34,928 bases of DNA, taken from positions 1 through 34,928 of the forward strand of contig JAJYWF010000013.1 of NCBI GenBank assembly GCA_021791635.1, written 5' to 3'. Below the pieces are notes generated by a model. It was given only the letters and a program-made list of their open reading frames with translations. It searched no databases and was not told the DNA's origin. The position numbers and the translations under genes are program-made. Shown here one piece after another: positions 14,534 to 22,239 of this stretch. This DNA is from Actinomycetes bacterium (GTDB lineage: Bacteria; Actinomycetota; Acidimicrobiia; Acidimicrobiales; RAAP-2). Every line of letters starts with the position of its first letter. The stretch's first letter is position 1.

Positions 14534-16435
14534 ATGGCCGAAGATCCGCACCTCATGCTGTACCTGCGGTTCCGCCCGGGCCGGTTCGGAGAGCTGCGGG
14601 GACAGCCCCACGTGGTCAGGGCGCTGCAGAGCGCCGTCCGCAGCGGACACGTGGCCCACGCCTATCTCTTCAGCGGGGAGCGGGGCACGGGCAAGACGTC
14701 GACCGCCCGCATCCTGGCCAGAGCGCTGAACTGTGCCGAACCGGTGGACGGAGAGCCGTGCGGATCGTGCCCGTCGTGCGTCGAGATCGCCAGCGGGAAG
14801 TCGGTGAACGTTCTCGAGCTGGACGCCGCTTCCAACAACGGTGTCGACGCGATGCGAGATCTCATCGCCCACGCTGCGCTGGCATCCCCGGGCCGGTGGA
14901 AGGTCTACATCATCGACGAGGTCCACATGCTCTCCAACGCGGCCGCCAGCGCGTTGCTGAAGACCCTCGAAGAGCCCCCCAGTCATGTCATCTTCGTGCT
15001 GGCCACCACCGAGCCGCACAAGGTGCTGCCGACCATCAGGAGCCGGACCCAGCACCTCGAGTTCCGTCTCCTCAGTGCCGACACGCTGTCGAGTCTCTTG
15101 AACGACGTGAACGCCGCGGCCGGGCTGTCCCTGGACGATCGCACTCTGGCCAGGGCCGTCCACGACGGACGCGGCTCGGCCCGGGACGCGCTGTCGGCCC
15201 TGGAGCGAGTTGCGGCGTCGGGTCCGGCCGAGGACGAAGGGCCAGAGCTGGCTGAAGTGGTCGAAGCCCTCACCGACGAGGACGCCGGCCGGGCACTTGT
15301 GGCGATAGGCGCGCTCCACGAGAAGGGGATCGGACCCCAACAGTTGGCGGCAGGCCTGGTCGACGAGCTCCGCCAGGCATTCCTGGTCGCCCTGGCTCCC
15401 GAACTGGCGGACGCTGGTGACGCCGATCGGTCCCGGCTTTCCGACCAGGCCGACCGGCTGGGCCTGGCTCGCCTGGTGCGGGCCATGGAGGTCCTGGGCC
15501 GGGCCATGGTGGACATGCGTGACGCGCCGGATGCACGGGTCGTGCTGGAGGTGGCGTTGGTCCGACTGGCCAGGTCGGAGCTAGACGACTCGACGGCGGC
15601 GATCCTCGACCGACTCTCCCGGGTGGAGAGAGCGTCGGCCGCACGAGCGGGTGCCGTCCAGGGTGGAGGCGCCGCACCGACGCGGGCTCAGGGTGCAGAG
15701 TCCGGTCCTCCGCCGGGTGCAACGCTCGACCCGCGGACTCGCCCGTCAGTGGGTGCGCTGCTCCGCCAGCGGGCGGCTTCTGGTTCGGATTCGGTCCCGG
15801 CTTCGGCCCCGGCGGCTTCGGCCCCGGCGGCTTCGGCCCCGGCGGCTTCGGCCCCGGCGGCATCGGACCTCGTCCCGGCGAGCCCAGATGGGCTGCCGGA
15901 GGAAACCCCGGTTGGCGCACCGGACCGCGATCAACTGGTCCAAGCCTGGGGTGACCACATTCTTCGAGCCCTGCCGGCACGGCCCAAGGCGCTCTACATG
16001 GGGGGGCGCTTCGTGTCGACCGATCACGGCTCGGTTGTGTTCTCCCTACCCAACGAGCCGCACCGGGTCCGTTGCGAGGAGGTCCGCCACGTCGTCGAGC
16101 AGGCACTGGAGGCACACTTCGGGGTTCCCATCCACCTCGAGCTGGAAGTAGACGGCCCGGCCCCAGGCCAGAGCTCCGGCCAGATCCCGGGCCAGGCCAC
16201 CGGCTCCGCACGCCGCACCGGGACCGCTTCGGCACGGGGTCGCGGTGCAGGTGGGGCACTCGGGGAACGGGACGTTCGAGCCCGGCGCGCCGGTAGCACC
16301 GACGTGTCCGAGGATCCCGAGACCGAGGACCTTGACGAGGTGGCAGTCGGGACCGAAGGCGTCGAAGACATCGCGTCGGTGGCCGAGGCCCGTGTGCTCG
16401 ACGCCTTCCCGGGCGCCGAGGAGGTTCCGGGCTAG
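14534..16435 (+). CDS. dnaX: DNA polymerase III subunit gamma/tau
   Basis: DnaX is the clamp-loader ATPase of the replisome. The 633-residue product has Walker A GERGTGKTS at residues 48-56, a zinc module with Cys67, Cys76, Cys79 and Cys82, and Walker B VYIIDEVHML. The arginine-finger region reads TIRSRTQHLEF, with Thr in place of the Cys of the common SRC motif; I recall Thr here in other actinobacteria. After about residue 360 comes a proline/alanine-rich linker with four 15-bp tandem repeats (AP-AAS), then a C-terminal tau-like domain (DQLVQAWGDHIL...). No A-rich slippery run is seen, so a gamma form by frameshifting is not predicted. The ATG at 14534 is preferred over the open extension to 14504. 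Confidence 0.95.
   Translation: MAEDPHLMLYLRFRPGRFGELRGQPHVVRALQSAVRSGHVAHAYLFSGERGTGKTSTARILARALNCAEPVDGEPCGSCPSCVEIASGKSVNVLELDAASNNGVDAMRDLIAHAALASPGRWKVYIIDEVHMLSNAAASALLKTLEEPPSHVIFVLATTEPHKVLPTIRSRTQHLEFRLLSADTLSSLLNDVNAAAGLSLDDRTLARAVHDGRGSARDALSALERVAASGPAEDEGPELAEVVEALTDEDAGRALVAIGALHEKGIGPQQLAAGLVDELRQAFLVALAPELADAGDADRSRLSDQADRLGLARLVRAMEVLGRAMVDMRDAPDARVVLEVALVRLARSELDDSTAAILDRLSRVERASAARAGAVQGGGAAPTRAQGAESGPPPGATLDPRTRPSVGALLRQRAASGSDSVPASAPAASAPAASAPAASAPAASDLVPASPDGLPEETPVGAPDRDQLVQAWGDHILRALPARPKALYMGGRFVSTDHGSVVFSLPNEPHRVRCEEVRHVVEQALEAHFGVPIHLELEVDGPAPGQSSGQIPGQATGSARRTGTASARGRGAGGALGERDVRARRAGSTDVSEDPETEDLDEVAVGTEGVEDIASVAEARVLDAFPGAEEVPG
15806..15865 (+). repeat. Four 15-bp tandem repeats inside dnaX
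   Basis: The unit GCCCCGGCGGCTTCG occurs four times in a row, the last copy with one substitution, and encodes APAAS repeats in the DnaX linker. The period is a multiple of three, so copy-number change would alter linker length without a frameshift. Confidence 0.85.
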
Positions 16436-17038
16436 GTGTACACCGGATCACTCCGTTCCCTCATCGACGAGCTTGGCCGCCTCCCGGGGATCGGTCCGAA
16501 ATCGGCACAGCGCATCGCGTTCTATCTCCTGAAGGTCCCCGACGAGGACGCGCTCCGCCTGTCGGCGGCCATCGAGGCGGTGAAGGAGCACACGACGCTG
16601 TGCGAGCGCTGTTACAACGTGGCGGAAGGTGGCGAGCTCTGTGCTTACTGCGGCGACGAGCGCCGGGAGGCGGGAATCGTCTGCGTCGTGGAGGATCCCC
16701 GTGACATCGTGGCGGTTGAGCGGACCCGCCAGTTCCACGGTCGTTACCACGTGCTCCAAGGCGCGCTGAACCCGCTGGAAGGGATCGGACCCGAGCAGCT
16801 GCGCGTGGCCGAGCTCCTCTCGAGGGTCAAGGCCGAGGGCATCCACGAGGTGATCCTGTGCACCAACCCGAACCTCGAAGGTGAGGCGACGGCCATGTAC
16901 GTGGCCCAGCTCCTCCAGCCCGTGGGGGTCCGGGTGACCCGGATCGCCAGCGGGCTTCCCGTCGGGGGCGATCTGGAGTACGCCGACGAGCTGACGCTGG
17001 GACGGGCCCTCGAAGGCAGGCGGGATGTCGAACGATGA
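16436..17038 (+). CDS. recR: Recombination mediator protein RecR
   Basis: RecR works with RecO and RecF to load RecA at single-strand gaps. The 200-residue product has a helix-hairpin-helix ([14 protein letters not shown], residues 16-29), a zinc finger with Cys56, Cys59, Cys69 and Cys72, a Toprim domain beginning [10 protein letters not shown], and the C-terminal Walker-like segment ending with [21 protein letters not shown]. Length is the usual 200. The GTG at 16436 follows the dnaX stop with no spacer. The YbaB/EbfC gene that often lies between dnaX and recR is absent. The stop overlaps the next gene as ATGA. Confidence 0.97.
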   Translation: MYTGSLRSLIDELGRLPGIGPKSAQRIAFYLLKVPDEDALRLSAAIEAVKEHTTLCERCYNVAEGGELCAYCGDERREAGIVCVVEDPRDIVAVERTRQFHGRYHVLQGALNPLEGIGPEQLRVAELLSRVKAEGIHEVILCTNPNLEGEATAMYVAQLLQPVGVRVTRIASGLPVGGDLEYADELTLGRALEGRRDVER

Positions 17039-17631
17039 CCGAACCGGCAGCCGGGCCCACGACCGGAGCCACGACCGGGCCCACGACCGGGCCGGATCGC
17101 TACCTGTGGTTGCTGCGCCACGCCAAGGCCGTGCCCGATCCCGCTCCGGGGGGAACCGATCACGACCGACCTTTGGCCCCTCGGGGACGGAGGGACGCCG
17201 ACGCTCTGGGCCGGCGCCTGGGTCCTGGCGGGGACCGGCTCGGGCTCGGCAACCTGGCCCCGGCGCCACTTCCCACGCCCACCCTGGTGCTGTGCTCCAC
17301 GGCAGTGCGGACCACCGAGACCGCCCAGCGCGTCCTGGCGTCGTGGCCGGAGCCCGCCCGACCGTTGCTGGACCGCCGCCGTGACCTCTACGGCGCGTCG
17401 CCCGAGGAGGTCCTCGGGGTGCTGGGCACCGTTCCCGACGATGTGGTCTCGGTGATGGTGGTGGGCCACAACCCGACTGTCCACACGCTTTCCTGCCTGC
17501 TTCCGACCGCCGGAGCGGACCGGCCGTTCCCTACGGCCGGGCTGGCGGTGTACCGGTTCGGGCTCCGGCGATGGGAGGATGTGGCCGAAGGGACTGCGGT
17601 CGAGCTGGGCCGGTCTGCTCCCCCCTACTGA
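17035..17631 (+). CDS. SixA-like phosphohistidine phosphatase (histidine phosphatase family)
   Basis: The 198-residue product belongs to the histidine phosphatase (phosphoglycerate-mutase-like) superfamily. The catalytic RHA motif, with nucleophile His29, follows YLWLL; further conserved residues are in [24 protein letters not shown] and VVGHNPTVH with the second catalytic histidine. It is closest in layout to SixA, which removes phosphate from phosphohistidine. The N-terminal 20 residues are a low-complexity PTTG repeat encoded by 12-bp direct repeats. The ATG overlaps the recR stop (ATGA), so it is translated with recR, although no functional link is known. Confidence 0.85.
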   Translation: MTEPAAGPTTGATTGPTTGPDRYLWLLRHAKAVPDPAPGGTDHDRPLAPRGRRDADALGRRLGPGGDRLGLGNLAPAPLPTPTLVLCSTAVRTTETAQRVLASWPEPARPLLDRRRDLYGASPEEVLGVLGTVPDDVVSVMVVGHNPTVHTLSCLLPTAGADRPFPTAGLAVYRFGLRRWEDVAEGTAVELGRSAPPY

Positions 17632-17703
17632 CGCAGCCGGGGTCGGGAGCGGGGGCACCGGACGCGCGACCCGCAGCGGGCGTGGTGCTCGACGAGCGAC
17701 GAG

Positions 17704-18801
17704 GTGATGCACATGTGGAGGCAGATCGCCGCACTGGCCGGAGGCGGGGCGCTGGCTCTCGTCCTCTCGCTGGTGGTGCTCACGGCGCTGCGCCGGACCC
17801 TTCCGAGCTCGGGGGCGACGACCGAGCGGTCGATCCTGGCCCGCTTGAAGGGGCCGTTCCTGGTCATCATGACGTTCGTCGGGGCGGCCGTCGGGGCGGC
17901 CGTGGTCCCCATCGGAGGGCGCCCGGGTGCCGCCGCGAATCACGGTCTGCTGATCGTGCTGGTGGGCGCCACCGCCTGGCTGCTCTTCAGGTGCACGTAC
18001 GTGTTCGAGGACGTGGTGTTGGCCAGGCTGCGGGTGGACGTGGCCGACAACCTCCGGGCTCGCAGGGTCCAGACCCAGATCCAGGTCTTCCGCAGGCTGG
18101 TGGGGGCGGTGGTCGTCCTGCTGGGCGTGGCCATCGTGCTCCTCAGCTTCGGCACTGTCCGGGTGGCCGGGGCGAGCCTGCTGGCTTCGGCCGGCGTCCT
18201 CGGGGTGGTGATCGGTCTGGCGGCCAAGCCGGTCACCACGAACTTCCTGGCTGGGATCCAGATCGCCATCTCCCAGCCCATTCGGGTGGACGACGTGGTG
18301 GTGGTCGAAGGGCATTGGGGCCGGGTGGAGGAGATCAACTTGACCTACGTGGTCATCCGCATCTGGGACCTCCGCTGCCTGATCCTCCCGATCTCGTACC
18401 TGATCACAAACCCGTTCGAGAACTGGACCCGTACCAGCGCCAAGCTGCTGGAGTACGTCCACATCGACGTGGACCACACCGCCCCGGTCGAGGAGCTGCG
18501 TGACTACCTCCACGAGGTGCTGAAGGCCTCGCCGAGCTGGGACGGCTCGGTGTGGAGCCTCCAGGTCACCGGCACCGGCCCGTCGTGCATGCAGCTCCGA
18601 GCGGTCATGAGCGCCCGCGACAGCGCGTCGGGGTGGATCCTCCAGTGCGACGTGCGGGAGAAGCTCGTCGCCTACCTGCGCGACCACCACCCCGGGGCGC
18701 TGCCCCGGGTCAGGACCGGTCCCGGCGACCAGTCCGACCCTCAGCCGCCAACTGGTCCGGAACCCGGTCTCGTACCTGGTCCCGGTCCGGACCGCCGGTA
18801 G
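17704..18801 (+). CDS. MscS-family small-conductance mechanosensitive channel
   Basis: The 365-residue product has about five N-terminal hydrophobic segments and then the MscS core. The pore-lining helix and beta domain are seen in ASAGVLGVVIGLAAKP, FLAGIQIAISQPIRVDD and the conserved VEGHWGRVEEINLTYVVIR. Channels of this type open on membrane tension and release solutes during osmotic down-shock. The C-terminus has a proline/glycine-rich tail. GTG 17704, ATG 17707 and ATG 17713 are all possible starts; a GAGG lies about 8 bases before 17713, favouring that one. It is separated by 72 bases from the phosphatase gene and converges on the thiolase. Confidence 0.9.
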   Translation: MMHMWRQIAALAGGGALALVLSLVVLTALRRTLPSSGATTERSILARLKGPFLVIMTFVGAAVGAAVVPIGGRPGAAANHGLLIVLVGATAWLLFRCTYVFEDVVLARLRVDVADNLRARRVQTQIQVFRRLVGAVVVLLGVAIVLLSFGTVRVAGASLLASAGVLGVVIGLAAKPVTTNFLAGIQIAISQPIRVDDVVVVEGHWGRVEEINLTYVVIRIWDLRCLILPISYLITNPFENWTRTSAKLLEYVHIDVDHTAPVEELRDYLHEVLKASPSWDGSVWSLQVTGTGPSCMQLRAVMSARDSASGWILQCDVREKLVAYLRDHHPGALPRVRTGPGDQSDPQPPTGPEPGLVPGPGPDRR

Positions 18802-18811
18802 CAGGCGAGCT

Positions 18812-19996
18812 TCAGGCCAGGGAGCGCAAGAGGGCGCCGTCCCCCTGGCCGCCTCCCCCGCACAGCGCCACGGCCGCCAGGCCTCCACCACGACGGCGGA
18901 GCTCGGTGAGGGCCGTGAGGGCCACACGGGTGCCCGACATGCCGACCGGATGGCCGAGGGCGATGGCTCCGCCGTTCACGTTGATCACGTCCTCGGGGAT
19001 CGACAGGTCGTCGGCTGAAGCCAGGCCCACGGCGGCGAAGGCCTCGTTGATCTCGAAGAGGTCCACGTCGGCCACCGACTTCCCGGCCCGATCCAGGGCC
19101 CGGGCGATGGCCCGCGACGGCTGGGTGAGAAGGGAGGTGTCCGGACCGGCCACCTGGCCGTAGCTCACCAGCTCGCCGAGAGGGGTCACCCCGAGGGCGT
19201 CGGCCCGGGCCCGGGACATCACGATCAACGCCGCCCCGCCGTCGGAGATCTGCGAGGCGTTGCCCGCGGTGATGGACCCGGCCTTGTCGAACGCCGGCTT
19301 CAGGGCGGCCAGCGACTCGGCAGTGGTGCCCGGTCGGACCCCTTCGTCGGTGTCGAAGACGATCGGGTCGCCCTTTCGCTGGGGGATGGTGACCGGAACG
19401 ATCTCCTGGGCCAAGCGTCCTTCCTTGGTCGCCGTTGCCGCCTTCTCGTGCGAGGCGGCGGAGAACGCGTCCTGGCGCTCGCGGCTGATCCCGACCTTCT
19501 GGGTGAACCGCTCGGTGGCCAGGCCCATGGCGCAGTCGTCGAAGGCGCAGGTGAGGCCGTCGAACATCATCGAGTCCACCAGGGTCCCGTCACCGAGCCG
19601 GTACCCGGCGCGGGCCCCGGCCAACAGGTGGGGCGCCCGGGTCATGGACTCCATGCCCCCGGCCACGACGATCTCGGCGTCGCCGGCGCTGATCATCTGG
19701 TCGGCCAGGTAGAGGGCGTTGAGGCCTGAGAGGCAGACCTTGTTCACGGTGGTGGCCGGCACCGACATGGGGATGCCGGCTTTGACCGCAGCCTGGCGGG
19801 CGGTGATCTGACCCTGCCCGGCCTCGATGACGTGGCCCATGAACACGTAGTCCACCTGGTCCGGGGAGATCCCGGCCCGCTCCAGGGCGGCGGCGATGGC
19901 GAAACCTCCCAGCTCCATGGCCGAGAACCCGGCGAGTGCGCCGGACAGCTTCCCGATGGGCGTCCTGGCCCCTGCGACGATCACCGATCCGGGCAT
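18812..19996 (-). CDS. Acetyl-CoA acetyltransferase (thiolase)
   Basis: The enzyme makes or cleaves acetoacetyl-CoA/3-ketoacyl-CoA. The 394-residue product has all thiolase catalytic residues: Cys88 in NKVCLSG (acyl carrier), His349 in GGAIALGHPVG and Cys379 in CGGGGQGDG. Length and the N-terminal VIVAGARTPIGKLSGAL match biosynthetic acetyl-CoA C-acetyltransferases, though a degradative role cannot be excluded. ATG 19996 is preceded by GGAGG with good spacing. It is divergent from ccr with a 159-base gap holding two inverted repeats, so the two may share regulation. Acetoacetyl-CoA formation is the first step towards crotonyl-CoA, the Ccr substrate. Confidence 0.93.
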   Translation of the reverse strand: MPGSVIVAGARTPIGKLSGALAGFSAMELGGFAIAAALERAGISPDQVDYVFMGHVIEAGQGQITARQAAVKAGIPMSVPATTVNKVCLSGLNALYLADQMISAGDAEIVVAGGMESMTRAPHLLAGARAGYRLGDGTLVDSMMFDGLTCAFDDCAMGLATERFTQKVGISRERQDAFSAASHEKAATATKEGRLAQEIVPVTIPQRKGDPIVFDTDEGVRPGTTAESLAALKPAFDKAGSITAGNASQISDGGAALIVMSRARADALGVTPLGELVSYGQVAGPDTSLLTQPSRAIARALDRAGKSVADVDLFEINEAFAAVGLASADDLSIPEDVINVNGGAIALGHPVGMSGTRVALTALTELRRRGGGLAAVALCGGGGQGDGALLRSLA

Positions 19997-20015
19997 TGCA
20001 GACCTCCAAGCTCGG

Positions 20016-20035
20016 GCCCGGCGGCTGTGCCGGGC
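20016..20035. repeat. Perfect 7-bp inverted repeat in the thiolase leader
   Basis: GCCCGGC (20016-20022) and GCCGGGC (20029-20035) flank a 6-base spacer, 20 bases upstream of the thiolase start. It would form a strong hairpin in the thiolase mRNA leader. In DNA this GC-rich, short palindromes arise readily, so function is uncertain. Confidence 0.3.
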
Positions 20036-20097
20036 GGGTCGTGGGCCCCCGCGACGATGGAATGGTCGCCACCGGGGCCACCGGCCCTGCGAATTTG

Positions 20098-20119
20098 CCG
20101 GTCGGCGGTTACCGACCGG
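20098..20119. promoter_or_regulatory. Candidate operator between thiolase and ccr
   Basis: CCGGTCGG (20098-20105) and CCGACCGG (20112-20119) are a perfect 8-bp inverted repeat with a 6-base spacer. It lies in the divergent promoter region, 36 bases before the ccr ATG and about 100 bases from the thiolase ATG. If ccr is leaderless, the element covers about -58 to -37 relative to transcription start, a usual place for a regulator site. Confidence 0.5.
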
Positions 20120-20141
20120 TACCCCATACTACGACGTCCAC

Positions 20142-20147
20142 TATCGT
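20142..20147 (+). promoter_or_regulatory. Candidate -10 box (TATCGT) for leaderless ccr
   Basis: TATCGT fits TANNNT and ends 8 bases before the ccr ATG at 20156. No Shine-Dalgarno lies in CGGTGCCC between them, so the mRNA may begin at the ATG. Confidence 0.4.
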
Positions 20148-20155
20148 CGGTGCCC

Positions 20156-21496
20156 ATGAGTGAGATCCTGAGCGCTGTGATCGCCGGGGCCGGTGGGGAC
20201 GAGTTGGCCGCCCTGCCCCTCCCCGAGAGCTACCGGGCGGCCTTCGTGCGCCGCGACGAGGCCGACATGTTCGAAGGGGTGGCGTCGACCGACAAGGACC
20301 CGCGCAAGTCCCTCCACGTGGGCGAGGTGCCCCTGCCCGAGCTGGCCCCCGACGAGGCCTACGTGGCGGTGATGGCGTCGTCCATCAACTTCAACACCGT
20401 GTGGACGTCGATCTTCGAGCCGTTGCCGACGTTCGGGTTCCTCGATCGGCTGGGCCGGGAGGGCGTCTGGGGTGCACGCCACGCGCTGGACTACCACGTG
20501 GTGGGCTCGGACGCCTCGGGGGTGGTGCTCCGCACCGGCTCGCTGGTGCGCAACTGGAAGCCCGGGGACAAGGTGACCGTCCACTGCAACTACGTCGACG
20601 ACCAGGACCCGTCGGCCCACGACGACTCGATGTTGGCCGACACGCAGCGGATCTGGGGCTTCGAGAGCAACTTCGGGGGTCTGGCCGACATCGCCGTGGT
20701 GAAGGCCAACCAGCTCATGCCGAAACCGGCCCACCTGAGCTGGGAGGAGGCGGCGATCAACGCGCTGTGCAACTCCACCGCCTACCGGATGCTGGTCTCG
20801 CACAACGGCGCCCCGGTGACCCAGGGCGACCGGGTCCTGGTCTGGGGAGCCAGTGGTGGTCTCGGCAGCTACGCCGTCCAGTACGTGCTGAACGCCGGGG
20901 GCACCCCGGTCGGCGTGGTCTCGTCCCCCGAGAAGGTCGACCTGCTCCACGATCTCGGCGTCGAGGCGGTGATCGACCGCCGGGCCGCCGGGTACCGTTT
21001 CTGGAAGGACGAGCACACCCAGGACGAGGCGGAGTGGCGCCGGTTCGGGAAGGACATCCGCTCCCTGGTGGGTGCCGACCCGGACATCGTGTTCGAGCAC
21101 CCGGGACGGCAGACCATGGGGGCATCGGTGTTTGCCTGCAGGCGTGCCGGGACCATCGTCACGTGCGCGGCGACCTCGGGGTACATGATCGAGTACGACA
21201 ACCGCCACCTGTGGATGAAGCTGAAGACCATCAAGGGCTCGCACTTCGCCAACTACCGCGAGGCCTGGGACGCCAACCGCCTGGTGTGCGAAGGGAAGAT
21301 CCTTCCCCCGCTCTCGGCGGTGTTCCCCCTCGAACAGGTGGGTGAGGCGGCCACCCAGGTGCACCACAACCTCCACGAGGGAAAGATCGGCGTGCTGTGC
21401 CTGGCCCCGGGCGAGGGGCTCGGGATCGACGACCCGGAGCTGCGGGCCAAGGTGGGAGAGGACCGGATCACCTTGTTCCGGAGGCACGAGGCGTGA
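20156..21496 (+). CDS. ccr: Crotonyl-CoA carboxylase/reductase
   Basis: Ccr reduces crotonyl-CoA with NADPH and fixes CO2 to give ethylmalonyl-CoA, the key step of the ethylmalonyl-CoA pathway; it also supplies polyketide extender units in some actinobacteria. The 446-residue product is full-length for Ccr. It has the medium-chain dehydrogenase fold with the characteristic long N-terminal part, the nucleotide-binding motif VWGASGGLGSYAVQ, and Ccr-type segments DKDPRKSLH, SSINFNTVWTS and FEHPGRQTMGASVF. The ATG at 20156 is chosen because the family begins there; the frame is open to 19832, but that overlaps the thiolase. The stop overlaps a possible GTG of the epimerase gene (GTGA). Confidence 0.95.
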   Translation: MSEILSAVIAGAGGDELAALPLPESYRAAFVRRDEADMFEGVASTDKDPRKSLHVGEVPLPELAPDEAYVAVMASSINFNTVWTSIFEPLPTFGFLDRLGREGVWGARHALDYHVVGSDASGVVLRTGSLVRNWKPGDKVTVHCNYVDDQDPSAHDDSMLADTQRIWGFESNFGGLADIAVVKANQLMPKPAHLSWEEAAINALCNSTAYRMLVSHNGAPVTQGDRVLVWGASGGLGSYAVQYVLNAGGTPVGVVSSPEKVDLLHDLGVEAVIDRRAAGYRFWKDEHTQDEAEWRRFGKDIRSLVGADPDIVFEHPGRQTMGASVFACRRAGTIVTCAATSGYMIEYDNRHLWMKLKTIKGSHFANYREAWDANRLVCEGKILPPLSAVFPLEQVGEAATQVHHNLHEGKIGVLCLAPGEGLGIDDPELRAKVGEDRITLFRRHEA

Positions 21497-21540
21497 GCGC
21501 CGGTGCGGGCGGTGCGGCGACCGCGGAGAACGGGGACAGC

Positions 21541-21939
21541 ATGCTGACCGAGATCGACCACGTGGCCATCGCCGTCCACGACCTCGACGCCGCAGTCTCC
21601 TGGTACGCCGCAACCTTCGGGGCCACCGTGGCTCATCGTGAGCGGGTGGAGTCTGACGGGGTGGAAGAAGCCTTGCTGAAGGTGGCCGACTCCTACGTGC
21701 AGCTCCTCACCCCGACCCGGGAGGACTCCCCGGTGGCCAAGTACCTCGCCAGCCGGGGCGAGGGACTCCACCACGTCGGCTACCGGGTGGCCGACTGCGC
21801 AGCGGCGCTCCAGTCGGTGAAGGACCAGGGAGGGAAGGTCATCGACCAGGCGCCCCGACCGGGTTCACGGGGAACCACGGTGGCCTTCGTGCACCCCAAG
21901 GCCTCGTTCGGGACCCTGATAGAGCTGGTCCAGGAGTAG
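21541..21939 (+). CDS. mce: Methylmalonyl-CoA epimerase
   Basis: The enzyme interconverts (2R)- and (2S)-methylmalonyl-CoA (and ethylmalonyl-CoA in some bacteria). The 132-residue product is a two-module glyoxalase-fold protein with metal ligands in IDHVAIAV (His), GEGLHHVGYRV (His) and GTLIELVQ (Glu), all in the family positions. The ATG at 21541 gives the standard N-terminus MLTEIDHVAI. A GTG at 21493, overlapping the ccr stop as GTGA, would add 16 low-complexity residues and could be the coupled start. Lying directly after ccr, it fits the ethylmalonyl-CoA/methylmalonyl-CoA route. Confidence 0.92.
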   Translation: MLTEIDHVAIAVHDLDAAVSWYAATFGATVAHRERVESDGVEEALLKVADSYVQLLTPTREDSPVAKYLASRGEGLHHVGYRVADCAAALQSVKDQGGKVIDQAPRPGSRGTTVAFVHPKASFGTLIELVQE

Positions 21940-22093
21940 GGGGCCGGTGCGACGGGGGCAAGAGGGCCCGACACCCAGGACGGTGGATCGCCGCGGGCAC
22001 GAGATCGGTGAAGGGTCGTGGGCAGCCGTCGGTGATACGGTTTCGATCTCCATTCCACTGGGACCCCGGTCCCCAGGCCCCAGCTCCGGGGCG

Positions 22094-22138
22094 GCGGGCT
22101 CCGCGGTTGCGGGCTCCGCGGTTGCGGGCTCCGGGGCA
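22094..22138 (+). repeat. 15-bp tandem repeat in the 300-base gap before the lipoprotein
   Basis: Two exact copies of GCGGGCTCCGCGGTT (22094-22108, 22109-22123) are followed by a degenerate third copy and further GCGGGCTCCGGGGC-like pieces to about 22163. No gene is seen in 21940-22239 apart from these repeats and the 16-bp pair at 22185. No terminator or promoter was recognised there. Confidence 0.8.
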
Positions 22139-22184
22139 GCGGGGTGGCGGGCTCCGGGGCGGCGGCCGACCACGCCTGACCCTG

Positions 22185-22216
22185 GGCAAGCCTGACCGAG
22201 GGCAAGCCTGACCGAG
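22185..22216 (+). repeat. 16-bp direct tandem repeat upstream of the lipoprotein
   Basis: GGCAAGCCTGACCGAG occurs twice back to back (22185-22200, 22201-22216), with a partial related CCTGACC just before. It ends 23 bases before the GTG at 22240. It may be a slippage product or a regulator's direct-repeat site. Confidence 0.75.
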
Positions 22217-22239
22217 AGCAACGTCGAACCAGAGAGGAC

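Noticed and set aside
15781-15870. Possible programmed frameshift site producing a short DnaX gamma form
   Set aside because: No run of A or T bases that could slip is present; the repeats here are in-frame 15-bp units.
18802-18811. A terminator between MscS and the thiolase
   Set aside because: Only 10 bases separate the convergent genes and no hairpin was found there.
16744-18927. A 727-residue minus-strand open frame opposite recR, the phosphatase and MscS
   Set aside because: Its composition (Arg/His/Gly/Pro/Gln) is the typical antisense image of GC-rich genes, and the plus strand carries three recognisable proteins.
20141-21613. A 490-residue minus-strand open frame opposite ccr
   Set aside because: It mirrors ccr, shows no domain-like sequence, and ccr is unmistakable on the other strand.
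22094-22216. Possible CRISPR-like array
   Set aside because: The repeats are contiguous without unique spacers, and no cas gene is nearby.
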